DNA from: a virus
Strand: one strand, 5' to 3'
IMG/VR virus record: IMGVR_UViG_3300028025_000228
Coordinates: 1-22,013 of that record
DNA length: 22,013 nucleotides
In this document: one piece after another, positions 13,475-21,498 of the stretch
How positions within the stretch are numbered: position 1 is the first letter of the stretch
Layout of the letters: each line of letters starts with the position of its first letter
Program-made: the position numbers and the translations under genes
The notes under the pieces: generated by a model
What the model was told of the DNA's origin: nothing
Database searches by the model: none
Seen by the model: only the letters and a program-made list of their open reading frames with translations

Positions 13475-14131
13475 ATGAATTACGCTCAACTTGTCACTGC
13501 GATTGAGGACTATACCGAAACCACTGAGTCAGTGTTTGTTTCGCAGATACCCAATTTTGTGCAGCTTGCTGAAGAGCGTATTTATAATGCTGTTGACCTA
13601 CCGTCTCTGCGTAAGAACGTACTTGGGTCATTGACCGCTAATAACAAATACTTGGCTTTGCCGGGTGACTTCTTGTCTGTGTTTTCGTTGGCGGTTATCA
13701 ACGCCGCCGGTGAGTACGAGTATCTGTTAAACAAAGACGTTAACTTTATTCGCCAAGCCTATACGCAGCCTACAGATACCGGTAAACCACAGTACTACGC
13801 TATTTTTGGACCGAACAGCAGCTCTGTGAATGAGTTAACCATTATTGTCGGACCAACTCCAGACGCTTCGTACAGCGTTGAGTTTCACTACTTCTACTAC
13901 CCAGAGTCAATTGTCACTGCGGGTACGTCATGGGTAGGGGACAACTTTGAGTCAGCGTTGCTTTATGGTGCGCTGCGAGAAGCTGTGATCTTCCAAAAAG
14001 GCGAACAGGATATGGTCGCTTACTACGAAAAAATGTATATGGAATCATTAGCCTTGTTGAAGAACTTGGGTGATGGCAAGTTACGCCGTGATGCGTATCG
14101 TTCTGGTCAGATAAGGTTGCCGGTGAAATAA
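13475..14131 (+). CDS. Phage adaptor / head-tail connector protein
   Basis: A 218-residue protein. Helical N-terminus NYAQLVTAIEDYTETTESVF and FVQLAEERIYNAVDLPSLRK, then LALPGDFLSVFSLAV, IVGPTPDASYSVEFHYFYYP, and a helical C-terminus ALLYGALREAVIFQKGEQDM. This pattern is characteristic of phage adaptor proteins that join portal to tail. I prefer ATG 13475, just after the upstream stop, over an in-frame GTG at 13466 inside the previous gene; neither has a strong ribosome site, so translational coupling is likely. The stop overlaps the next start as TAATG. Confidence 0.8.
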   Translation: MNYAQLVTAIEDYTETTESVFVSQIPNFVQLAEERIYNAVDLPSLRKNVLGSLTANNKYLALPGDFLSVFSLAVINAAGEYEYLLNKDVNFIRQAYTQPTDTGKPQYYAIFGPNSSSVNELTIIVGPTPDASYSVEFHYFYYPESIVTAGTSWVGDNFESALLYGALREAVIFQKGEQDMVAYYEKMYMESLALLKNLGDGKLRRDAYRSGQIRLPVK

Positions 14132-14547
14132 TGCCATTTACTGGAAACTACCTTTGCACAAGTTTTAAAGTGGGGCTGCTTGGCGCAAGCTTTGACTTTG
14201 CTACGCCAACAACAGATGTTTATAAGATTGCTCTATATGACAACGCAGCAGCTTTTGACGCATCAACGACTGCATATACAACAGACAACGAAGTGGTTGC
14301 ATCTGGATACACCGCTGGTGGGCTAGTGTTAACCCCGACAGTTAGCTATGACGGTACAACGTCTTTCCTGTCGTTTGCCAATGTGACATGGACATCTTCT
14401 TTGACTGCTCGTGGTGCATTGATTTATAAGGTTGGCGGGTCAAGTATCTGTGTACTAGACTTTGGCGCTAACAAAACTTCTACATCAACATTTACTGTTG
14501 AATTTCCTGCTGCCAGCAGTACAACCGCCATTATTAGGCTCGCGTAA
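14131..14547 (+). CDS. Tail-associated structural protein
   Basis: A 138-residue, Thr/Ser-rich, beta-strand protein: FTGNYLCTSFKVGLLGASFD, DVYKIALYDNAAAFDASTTA, then VVASGYTAGGLVLTPTVSYD. This family is frequent in phages between adaptor and fibre genes and is usually labelled hypothetical or structural. It starts 1 base inside the adaptor stop. The DASTTAYT..NEVV..GYTAGG pattern suggests a small jelly-roll or tail-tip component. I assign no specific function. Confidence 0.75.
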   Translation: MPFTGNYLCTSFKVGLLGASFDFATPTTDVYKIALYDNAAAFDASTTAYTTDNEVVASGYTAGGLVLTPTVSYDGTTSFLSFANVTWTSSLTARGALIYKVGGSSICVLDFGANKTSTSTFTVEFPAASSTTAIIRLA

Positions 14548-14556
14548 GGACTAAAC

Positions 14557-15135
14557 ATGTTTAACGATAAAACAACTTCTACAGACCAAATGACAGCAGG
14601 TTTAGTCATGGGTACACACTCTGGTGAAAAAGCCGCAGCCACGGGCGTTTACACGATTGAATGCTTTGACGCACAGGGAAACCTGAAGTGGGAAGCCAAG
14701 TCAAAGAACCTAGTGGTCAACGTCGGCTTGCAAGACATGAACGCCAAGTATTTCACAGGCAGTGCTTACACAGCCGCTTGGTACATTGGACTTTATGGTG
14801 CTGGTGCATCAAACACCCCTGCCGCTAGTGACACTATGTCTTCTCATGCAGGGTGGACAGAGGCTGTCCCTTACAGCAACGCTACACGCCCCGTATGCAC
14901 GTTTGGCACACCGACTACGGCTAACCCCTCAGTGGCTACGAACTCAGCGTCTCCTGCCTCGTTTAACATCAATGCGACAGCAACGGTGGGCGGCGCGTTC
15001 CTGACAAGCAACAACACAAAGAGCGGCACAACAGGTACGCTGTTTTCGGCAGCAGACTTTGGCGCACCCGGCGACCGTTCGGTAGCTAACGGCGATGTTT
15101 TAAATGTAACTTACACGTTGTCTTTGGCAGGCTAA
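14557..15135 (+). CDS. Tail-associated beta-structured protein
   Basis: A 192-residue protein. A short linker leads to VYTIECFDAQGNLKWEAKSK and NLVVNVGLQDMNAKYFTG, then WYIGLYGAG, SSHAGWTEAVPYSNATRP, SPASFNINATATVGGAFLTS and a final DVLNVTYTLSL. This arrangement is common in proteins encoded among phage tail-fibre genes; they are thought to be tail or fibre accessory proteins. AAGGA at 14546-14550 precedes ATG 14557. The neighbour upstream ends at 14547 and the next gene starts 2 bases after this stop. Confidence 0.78.
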   Translation: MFNDKTTSTDQMTAGLVMGTHSGEKAAATGVYTIECFDAQGNLKWEAKSKNLVVNVGLQDMNAKYFTGSAYTAAWYIGLYGAGASNTPAASDTMSSHAGWTEAVPYSNATRPVCTFGTPTTANPSVATNSASPASFNINATATVGGAFLTSNNTKSGTTGTLFSAADFGAPGDRSVANGDVLNVTYTLSLAG

Positions 15136-15136
15136 T

Positions 15137-15649
15137 ATGGCTGAGGGCGGCTGGAGTTCTGGCACTTGGGGTCAAGCTGGTTGGGGCATGTCAGTATATG
15201 ATCGCTCGGCTAGTGAAACCGCAACGGCAACAGATTCAGACGCAGCACAGCAGGAATTTGCGGGTTTAATTAGTGAATCAGTAACAGGCACAGATACAGA
15301 CATTTCCGGCGACAACACGTTTAACCCAAGTTTGACGGAAACGGCAACGGCAACAGATTCTGCTGATAGTATTTTGGCGGCGATTGGTGGTGTTGTTTCT
15401 GAGACCGCCGCAGCAAGTGATGCGTTTGTAGCCAATGTGAATTTTGTAGTCTCGGTAGCAGAATCGTTAGCCGCAGCAGATGCCGTATCAAACGTAATGA
15501 GCTTTGCAGCAAGCGTGAATGAAAGTGTTGCGGCGCTAGACCAAGTTACATCGTTGTTTTTGTGGAATTTAATAGATGACTCACAGAACGCAAACTGGCA
15601 AAATATCAATAACACACAGTCCACAAGCTGGACAGATGTTGTAACGTAA
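15137..15649 (+). CDS. Repeat-containing tail/fibre protein
   Basis: A 170-residue acidic protein. The N-terminus is Gly/Trp-rich (GGWSSGTWGQAGWGM). Then six copies of an approximately 20-21-residue repeat follow, each with an (S/T/N/A)E(T/S)xxxxD core: E27, E47, E68, E89, E109 and E129. The C-terminus has three evenly placed Trp around IDDSQNANWQNINNTQSTSW. Regular beta repeats of this type are found in phage fibre or tail-tip proteins and could stack into a shaft. The stop is followed by a GIY-YIG endonuclease gene that separates it from the next fibre gene. Confidence 0.75.
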   Translation: MAEGGWSSGTWGQAGWGMSVYDRSASETATATDSDAAQQEFAGLISESVTGTDTDISGDNTFNPSLTETATATDSADSILAAIGGVVSETAAASDAFVANVNFVVSVAESLAAADAVSNVMSFAASVNESVAALDQVTSLFLWNLIDDSQNANWQNINNTQSTSWTDVVT

Positions 15650-15658
15650 GGATTACTG

Positions 15659-16450
15659 ATGCAGGTTTATAAGATAGCCAACTTAGTCAATGACCGTGTT
15701 TATATCGGGTTGACTACTTGTGCGCTATCAAAACGTTGGCGTGAACATAAGTGTGCGGCTAACACAGACGTTGATAAACCGCTGTACCGCGCCATGCGTA
15801 AACATGGCGTTAGTAATTTTTACATCGAACCTATATATGAAACGCAAGACGTACAGGCTTTGCGCGATGCAGAGATGTCATTGATTGGTGACTACAAAGC
15901 GCATGTCAGCGATGGCGGTTATAACTTAACGGATCATGGTTTTAATTACGGCAATCAAAATACTGCCAAAGGCGAACAGCAAGCGCAGTCACTGCTAACA
16001 GAACAAATTGTTCAATACATCAGGAATCCAGACACAGCATCAGTTACCAATCAAGTTTTGGTTGATGAAGTGTTAAGCGTATTTGGCGTGTTGGCAAGCA
16101 GGGACTGTATTCGTGATGCGCGGCGTGGTTCTCGTTGGTCGCATTTAAATGACAAATTTCCGCCGGTAAAAATTGGTCGAGGCGCTAGAAGTGAACTTTC
16201 AACAGATGGCAAGATTCAAGCCGTTAACACATTAAACAAACATCGTGGCAATGCGGTTAAAGCGTCTTGTGAATCTAGGGTTGGTAAACGTGGCAATCAC
16301 GCTAAACTATCTGTGGATAAAGTTAAAGAAATATTTTATAGTCCATTATCGCTATCTAAAACTGCTGTTGAGCATGGGGTAAGCAAGAGAATGGTCTTAT
16401 TTATTAAACAGCGCAAAGCGCATGTCTATTTGACAAAGGATTTACCATGA
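15659..16450 (+). CDS. GIY-YIG homing-type endonuclease
   Basis: A 263-residue protein. The catalytic module is residues 1-95: VYK (3-5) and YIG (15-17) in place of GIY and YIG, an Arg in SKRWREH (R26 or R28), the metal-binding Glu72 in AEMSLIG, and GGYNLTDHG at the domain end. Two helix-turn-helix-like segments follow, about 112-165 (LLTEQIVQYIRNP ... SRDCIRDARRGSRWSHL) and 215-258 (LSVDKVKEIFYSP ... SKRMVLFIKQRKAH), as in DNA-binding tails of homing enzymes. AAGGA at 15648-15652 precedes ATG 15659. The stop overlaps the following fibre gene as ATGA. It lies between two tail genes, so it is probably a free-standing selfish nuclease; key residues look intact. Confidence 0.88.
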   Translation: MQVYKIANLVNDRVYIGLTTCALSKRWREHKCAANTDVDKPLYRAMRKHGVSNFYIEPIYETQDVQALRDAEMSLIGDYKAHVSDGGYNLTDHGFNYGNQNTAKGEQQAQSLLTEQIVQYIRNPDTASVTNQVLVDEVLSVFGVLASRDCIRDARRGSRWSHLNDKFPPVKIGRGARSELSTDGKIQAVNTLNKHRGNAVKASCESRVGKRGNHAKLSVDKVKEIFYSPLSLSKTAVEHGVSKRMVLFIKQRKAHVYLTKDLP

Positions 16451-17637
16451 CTACAGCTTATACCCCAATACTGCAATTGGCGTTGCCTGTTACGGGCGAG
16501 CTGAATGGTACTTGGGGAGATACGGTCAACAACAACATTACGTCAATGATTGAGCAAGCAATTGCTGGTCTTGCCACAATTAACACTTGGACTACTGCCA
16601 GTCACACACTGACCACCGCAGACGGAACCACAGACGAAGCACGTTGTGCGATCCTGCAATGTTCAGGCACACCGGGCGCAGCAGCTACGGTTATCTGCCC
16701 TGCGTTGTCCAAGATTTACATCATCAAAAATTCGGTATCTGGCGGCTACGCAGTTACGTTAAAAACCTCTGCGGGTACAGGTATTTCTGTACCTAATGGC
16801 GGCACAGCCCTGTTGTATTGTGATGGTACAAACGTGGTGAGCGGTGGTGGTTTAAACGGTGATGTTGTTGGTCCTGCTTCAGCCACAGATACAGCCATTG
16901 CAACCTTTGATGGGGTTACAGGCAAGCTCATCAAGAACAATGCAAGCGTGACCATTGCGGCTAACGTCATCACAGCACTGGGCTTCTCAGGTCCTTTGAA
17001 TGGTACTGTTGGGGCGACTACTCCTAACACGGCGGCAGTCACGACTCTGTCTGCTACGGGCGCGATTACTTCTACGCTTGTGACCGGCACGGCTCCTTTG
17101 GTTGTGGCATCGACCACTAAGGTAACCAACCTGAACGTGGATCAGCTTGACGGTGCAGACTGGGCATCTCCTGCGGCAATTGGTTCGACTACTCCTGCTG
17201 CTGGTGCGTTCACAACGCTCTCAGCATCCTCAACGGTATCCGGCGCAGGTATTACATCACTCTTTGCAAGCCCACCAGCGCTGGGTACAACTGCCCCTGC
17301 TGAAGTTAAAACAACAACAGGCTGGGCTGCTAACCTTACGCTGACTGACGCTGCTACGATTGCTTGGGATACCGCAACAAGTCAAGTTGCTACATTCACC
17401 TTTGTATCAAGCAACCGCACAATGGGCGCACCGACTAACCTGAAGAACGGTGCGTTCTATGCCTTGGCTGTGATTCAGAACGGCGGGTCTAATACGTTAA
17501 CGTGGGCAAGTAATTTTAAGTGGGCGGCAGGAACAGCACCGACCTTATCCACGGCGGCAGGGGCAAAGGATTACTTCACATTCAGAAGCGACGGGGTTTC
17601 TCTCTTCCAGCAAGGTATCTCGCAGGCGGTTGCATAA
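16447..17637 (+). CDS. Tail fibre protein
   Basis: A 396-residue, Thr/Ala/Gly-rich protein. The N-terminus YTPILQLALPVTGELNGTWG and DTVNNNITSMIEQAIAG is the standard start of a common phage tail-fibre family. The middle contains fibre repeats of the form G(A/S)TTPxxAAxTTLSAxxxxS (about 189-215 and 255-277) and TTKVTNLNVDQLDGADWASP. The C-terminus, WAANLTLTDAATIAWDTATS and KNGAFYALAVIQNGGSNTLT, ends in the frequent FRSDGVSLFQQGIS motif. It should form a trimeric fibre for host contact. It begins inside the GIY-YIG stop (ATGA) and ends inside the second HNH start (TAATG). Confidence 0.87.
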   Translation: MTTAYTPILQLALPVTGELNGTWGDTVNNNITSMIEQAIAGLATINTWTTASHTLTTADGTTDEARCAILQCSGTPGAAATVICPALSKIYIIKNSVSGGYAVTLKTSAGTGISVPNGGTALLYCDGTNVVSGGGLNGDVVGPASATDTAIATFDGVTGKLIKNNASVTIAANVITALGFSGPLNGTVGATTPNTAAVTTLSATGAITSTLVTGTAPLVVASTTKVTNLNVDQLDGADWASPAAIGSTTPAAGAFTTLSASSTVSGAGITSLFASPPALGTTAPAEVKTTTGWAANLTLTDAATIAWDTATSQVATFTFVSSNRTMGAPTNLKNGAFYALAVIQNGGSNTLTWASNFKWAAGTAPTLSTAAGAKDYFTFRSDGVSLFQQGISQAVA

Positions 17638-18212
17638 TGGCTAGGCAAACGTGGGAGTACACATACTCAAACATGATGGCGCGTTGCTACCGTGTTGCCA
17701 ATAAAGATTACCATTCATATGGTGGTCGGGGCATAACCGTTTGCGCCGAATGGAAAAATAACCCCAAGCAATTTCACGCCGATATGGGCAACAAGCCTGA
17801 AGGTATGACTCTTGATCGCATTGACCCGAACAAAGGATACTCGCCTGACAATTGTCGATGGGCTTCTTTTAAGCAGCAAGGCAGAAATCGAACAGATAAT
17901 ACAATTGTTGAGTTTAATGGCGTAAAGATGTGTGTTGCTGAAGCCGCTGAGTTGTCTGGAATTTTGCCAGAAACCATTCATGGCAGACTGCGCCGCAATG
18001 CGTCAAATTTGTTTGTTACCCCGCTACCTCGCGGCAAGAACCGTGATAAAACAGCCCAAGTCGTTACACCCTCAGGCGAGCATATTGTGGCATCAAATAT
18101 CAAGCAATTTTGTTTGCAGCACAACCTAGACCACAGCACAATGACCAAAGTGTTGCGTGGCGTTAAGCCAGCACATAAAGGCTTCACCGGTCACTATCTG
18201 GAGGCTGCTTAA
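17637..18212 (+). CDS. HNH endonuclease with C-terminal DNA-binding modules
   Basis: A 191-residue protein. Residues 8-88 match a familiar phage HNH family: YSNMMARCYRV, YHSYGGRGITVCAEWKN, then GMTLDRIDPNKGYSPDNCRW and QGRNRTDN. A helix-turn-helix-like segment lies at 97-121 (CVAEAAELSGILPETIHGRL) and a NUMOD-type segment at 142-188 (TPSGEHIVASNIKQFC, KVLRGVKPAHKGFTGHYL). I use ATG 17637, which overlaps the fibre stop as TAATG; the open frame upstream only overlaps the fibre gene. The stop overlaps the next gene the same way. It therefore sits between two fibre genes without disturbing co-translation. A homing or selfish nuclease is likely. Confidence 0.87.
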   Translation: MARQTWEYTYSNMMARCYRVANKDYHSYGGRGITVCAEWKNNPKQFHADMGNKPEGMTLDRIDPNKGYSPDNCRWASFKQQGRNRTDNTIVEFNGVKMCVAEAAELSGILPETIHGRLRRNASNLFVTPLPRGKNRDKTAQVVTPSGEHIVASNIKQFCLQHNLDHSTMTKVLRGVKPAHKGFTGHYLEAA

Positions 18213-20608
18213 TGTTTCCGATATTTGCCGGTAACTCTGCATCCACAGGCTACAACCTCACACGCTCGCTGCGGTTTAGAGCGAGTGCGTCTGCACATTT
18301 GAGCCGAACTCCTGCTAGTGCGGGTAATCGCAGAACATGGACTTGGAGTGCATGGGTTAAGCGGGGGACTTTGGCTACCGCAGATTACCCAACGTTATTT
18401 AGCGCGGCAACAGATTCAAGTAATTTCAGTGCGCTATCTTTTTACGATATATCGACTGGATATTTGCAATTTAATTACGTTGTTGGCGGGGTTGATACAA
18501 CTAGAATTGCAACAACTCAGGTATTTCGTGACCCCTCTGCTTGGTATCACATTGTTTTAACTATTGATACAACACAAGCTACTGCCGCCAATCGCATGAA
18601 ATTATATGTGAATGGCAGTCAAATAACAGCGTTTTCTTACGCAAGTTATCCTTCTCAAAATACAGATATGTGGGTAAATGCAACAATTCCTCACGGGATT
18701 GGGATAACACGCGGTGTCGGGGGTAGGTATTACGATGGCTACATTACCGAAGTCAACTTTATCGACGGTCAAGCCTTAACCCCATCATCCTTCGGCTCAA
18801 CCAACGCTCTCACAGGCGTATGGCAACCCGCAGCATACACAGGCAGCTACGGCACAAACGGTTTCTATTTGCCGTTTACAGACAACTCTGCGCTGACCAC
18901 AGCAAGCAACGTAGGCTTGGGTAAAGACTTCTCAGGCAATGCTAACTATTGGGTGACCAACAACATCAGCATCACGGCTGGTGTGACGTATGACTCCATG
19001 ACGGATGTGCCTACTCTTACGAGTGCTACGGCGGCTAACTTTGCTGTGTTGAATCCGTTGAACGCCGAAACAGGCATGACGGGTACGCCGTCAGGCGGTA
19101 ACCTTAACATTGCCGTAAGTGGGGGTAAACGTTCAACAATTGCTGCTAGAACAGGTAAGTTTTATTGGGAGTTTGTTAGCAATAGCGGTGCAGCATCTAA
19201 CTTTCCAATTTCAGGCTTGTATGTGGCGGGGCTTGGAACGTACTGGCCCGGCTACGATGCCAATTCATTTGGTTATTTTCAAGGCGGTGACATTTACTAT
19301 AACGGTTCTGTTGTATTGACTGTTAGCTCATTTACCAATGGTGATTTGCTTGGGTTTGCATGGGATGCTGACACAGGTAAAGTGTGGGTGGCTAAAAACG
19401 GCACTTGGCAAAATTCAGGTAATCCTGCTGCGGGTACGGGTCAAGTAACAACTGTTTCTACAGGCGTAGACCGTGTTGTTGGCGCATATAACTCTTCCGG
19501 TTCATGCTCAATCAACTTCGGTCAACGCCCCTTCACCTACACACCCCCCACAGGCTTTGTAGCCCTGAACACATTCAACTTGCCGACAAGCACCATCGTC
19601 AAGGGCAACACGGTGATGGATGCGACCTTGTATACGGGTACGCTGCTATCTAACTCAATTACTAACGCTGCGGCTTTTAAGCCTGACCTTGTGTGGGTTA
19701 AAGGTCGTTCTATTGTTACAAACAACAAACTTACTGATTCGGTTAGAGGCGTCACTAAAGCAATAATTTCAAACTCAACCAATGCTGAAACAACTGACAC
19801 ACAAGGTGTAACGGCATTTAATACTAACGGCTTTACCGTTGGCACAGACACAACGTACAACAGTTTGGCAGACACCTATGTCGGTTGGCAATGGCAAGCG
19901 GGGCAAGGCTCGTCATCAAGCAACACTAATGGTTCAATAACAAGCACAGTTAGTGTTAACGCAAGTGCTGGGTTTAGCATTGCAACATTTACTGGTACAG
20001 GCGCAAACGGTACAGTTGGTCACGGGTTAGGCGTTGCCCCAAGTATGTATATTGTTAAGTCACGAAGCGCAGTAGGTGATTGGTGGGTGTATCACGTTAG
20101 CCTCGGTGCGGGTAAAGCTATATTTCTTAGTCTGACTGATGCAGCAGCGTCAAGCACAGGTTATTGGAATAACACTGCGCCAACTAGCTCTGTGTTTAGC
20201 GTTGGCACTGCTGGTGGTCTTAACGTAAATGGCGTAACCCAAGTTGCCTATTGTTGGGCGGCAATTGCTGGATTCAGCGCGTTTGGTAGCTACACGGGTA
20301 ATGGTTCGACTGATGGTCCGTTTGTGTACACAGGGTTTAGACCTAAATTTATACTAATTAAAGGGTCAAGTTTTGTGTCTAATTGGTTTATTGAAGACAG
20401 CGCACGAAACGGATACAACGTAAACGATGGAGTGGCATTACGACCCAACTTATCAAACGCCGAAGATGGCACAACAACTTACAATCTAGATATTTTATCT
20501 AACGGTTTTAAATTGCGGTCATCTGCTGGCGATTCAAATACAAACGGTGCGACTTTTGTGTATGCCGCATTTGCCGAAAATCCAACGAAAAACGCTTTAG
20601 CGAGGTAG
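18212..20608 (+). CDS. Large receptor-binding / tail fibre protein (LamG, SPRY-like)
   Basis: A 798-residue protein. Residues about 20-205 look like a concanavalin/LamG jelly roll (WTWSAWVKRGTLAT, AWYHIVLTID, RMKLYVNGSQI, DGYITEVNFIDGQALTP). About 280-440 resemble a SPRY domain (GKFYWEFV, YNGSVVLTVSSFTNGDLLGFAWD, INFGQRPFTYTPPTGF). The C-terminal half has three related blocks beginning FKPDLVWVKGRS (about 489), VAPSMYIVKSRS (about 606) and FRPKFILIKGSS (about 709), the last two like DUF7483 (unverified). Such lectin-like folds bind surface glycans, so this is the best receptor-binding candidate. It starts inside the HNH stop (TAATG). No enzymatic depolymerase motif is visible. Confidence 0.83.
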   Translation: MFPIFAGNSASTGYNLTRSLRFRASASAHLSRTPASAGNRRTWTWSAWVKRGTLATADYPTLFSAATDSSNFSALSFYDISTGYLQFNYVVGGVDTTRIATTQVFRDPSAWYHIVLTIDTTQATAANRMKLYVNGSQITAFSYASYPSQNTDMWVNATIPHGIGITRGVGGRYYDGYITEVNFIDGQALTPSSFGSTNALTGVWQPAAYTGSYGTNGFYLPFTDNSALTTASNVGLGKDFSGNANYWVTNNISITAGVTYDSMTDVPTLTSATAANFAVLNPLNAETGMTGTPSGGNLNIAVSGGKRSTIAARTGKFYWEFVSNSGAASNFPISGLYVAGLGTYWPGYDANSFGYFQGGDIYYNGSVVLTVSSFTNGDLLGFAWDADTGKVWVAKNGTWQNSGNPAAGTGQVTTVSTGVDRVVGAYNSSGSCSINFGQRPFTYTPPTGFVALNTFNLPTSTIVKGNTVMDATLYTGTLLSNSITNAAAFKPDLVWVKGRSIVTNNKLTDSVRGVTKAIISNSTNAETTDTQGVTAFNTNGFTVGTDTTYNSLADTYVGWQWQAGQGSSSSNTNGSITSTVSVNASAGFSIATFTGTGANGTVGHGLGVAPSMYIVKSRSAVGDWWVYHVSLGAGKAIFLSLTDAAASSTGYWNNTAPTSSVFSVGTAGGLNVNGVTQVAYCWAAIAGFSAFGSYTGNGSTDGPFVYTGFRPKFILIKGSSFVSNWFIEDSARNGYNVNDGVALRPNLSNAEDGTTTYNLDILSNGFKLRSSAGDSNTNGATFVYAAFAENPTKNALAR

Positions 20609-20610
20609 TT

Positions 20611-21144
20611 ATGTTTGCAATAATCTCCAACGGCTTAATTGCCCTCCTAGTACCCGCTGGCACAGCCTTTGAGTGGGATAATATTTCTTACCCTGCCAAC
20701 TGGTGCAACCTGTCTAGCCCCGAAGAAAAAGCGGCTATTGGCATGGTCGATGTGGTGTACGGTCAATATCCTTCAGATGTCTATTACTGGATATCACAAG
20801 ACGCACCTGTCTACACCGGCACAGTAGTCGAGATCAACTACACCGCTACGCCTAAAGACTTGTTTGAGTGTCAAATGCAAGCGGTCAACGCCGTGCAAGC
20901 ACAAGCATACTCAATTCTGTTGCCCTCAGATTGGCGAGTGGTCAAGGGTTACGAAACCAAGTCTGTGATCCCGCCCACATGGAATACATGGCGGCAAGAC
21001 ATTCGTACCCAATGCGACGCTCAGATTATTGCTATTAACGGCTGCACAACGGTTGACCAATTAGCCGCGCTGCCACCTGTGGTTTGGGAAAATGATCCTA
21101 ACTACATCCCGCCTGTGGTTCCTGTTGAACCTGCTCAAGGATAG
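20611..21144 (+). CDS. Fibre-associated protein, possible tail-fibre chaperone or tip
   Basis: A 177-residue protein immediately after the large fibre gene. N-terminal FAIISNGLIALLVPAGTAFE and ISYPANWCNLSSPEEKAAIG are followed by a Tyr-rich strand region. The helical C-terminal domain, AYSILLPSDWRVVKGYETKS, TWNTWRQDIRTQCDAQIIAI and TTVDQLAALPPVVWEND, resembles C-terminal domains (DUF4376-like, unverified) of phage fibre-associated proteins. A fibre assembly chaperone or a fibre cap is possible. The gap to the upstream stop is 2 bases. Its 3' end overlaps, in another frame, a candidate hydrophobic ORF. Confidence 0.75.
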   Translation: MFAIISNGLIALLVPAGTAFEWDNISYPANWCNLSSPEEKAAIGMVDVVYGQYPSDVYYWISQDAPVYTGTVVEINYTATPKDLFECQMQAVNAVQAQAYSILLPSDWRVVKGYETKSVIPPTWNTWRQDIRTQCDAQIIAINGCTTVDQLAALPPVVWENDPNYIPPVVPVEPAQG

Positions 21145-21259
21145 CGTTTGCGTACTGGGGGCAATCTTTTTGCTTCCGGTTATTTTGATTGTGATGACCG
21201 CCCTGATCCCTTGGGTAATCTTTGCGGTGTTTAAGGACATACGATGGACTGGCAAATAA
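21092..21259 (+). CDS. Candidate 55-residue hydrophobic membrane peptide
   Basis: An ORF from ATG 21092 to TAA 21257-21259, overlapping the 3' end of the fibre-associated gene and the first 16 bases of the next. The protein is dominated by a membrane segment, VLGAIFLLPVILIVMTALIP, then WVIFAVF and a basic end KDIRWTGK. It fills the otherwise empty 99-base gap 21145-21243. A weak GGGA lies just before the ATG; an in-frame TTG at 21125 would give a 44-residue version. Position before a coiled-coil membrane protein and a holin makes a lysis-related role conceivable. Coding status is uncertain. Confidence 0.4.
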   Translation: MILTTSRLWFLLNLLKDSVCVLGAIFLLPVILIVMTALIPWVIFAVFKDIRWTGK

Positions 21260-21498
21260 TCATCAATATCGGTGCAGGTTCACTGCTAACCATCGGTGGT
21301 TGGTTTGCCCGTCAGCTATGGGATTCTGTCAAAGAACTCAAGAAAGAGATTGCTGATCTCAAGCTGCACGTTTCAGAAACTTACACCAAGAAGTCTGAAG
21401 TTGAAACATTGCGTGGTGAGATGGATAAACGCTTTGACCGCCTTGAGCAGATGATTGCTCGACTCTACGACAAGATTGATGCAAAGGCAGATAAATAA
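21244..21498 (+). CDS. Membrane-anchored coiled-coil protein, lysis module
   Basis: An 84-residue protein. Residues 1-22 form one short membrane segment (IIINIGAGSLLTIGGWFARQ). The rest is a charged coiled coil (VKELKKEIADLKLHVSETYT, then LRGEMDKRFDRLEQMIARLY) ending DAKADK. This N-in membrane anchor plus coiled coil is similar to XhlA/haemolysin-like small proteins encoded beside holins. AAGGA at 21233-21237 precedes ATG 21244, and the stop overlaps the holin start (TAATG). An accessory role in membrane lesion formation is likely but not proven. Confidence 0.75.
   Translation: MDWQIIINIGAGSLLTIGGWFARQLWDSVKELKKEIADLKLHVSETYTKKSEVETLRGEMDKRFDRLEQMIARLYDKIDAKADK

Noticed and set aside
15200-15540. 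CRISPR-like or other non-coding repeat array
   Set aside because: The periodic sequence is in frame with protein repeats of 20-21 residues and lacks identical repeats with unique spacers.
17520-17636. Upstream extension of the second HNH gene
   Set aside because: The extension overlaps the fibre gene, lacks similarity to HNH families and has no ribosome site; ATG 17637 sits in a TAATG overlap.
19537-19875. Long open frame on the minus strand within the receptor-binding gene
   Set aside because: It is a shadow of a Thr/Val-rich coding region; no ribosome site and no recognisable protein. The same applies to minus-strand frames at 16746-17129, 10438-10740 and 9821-10117.
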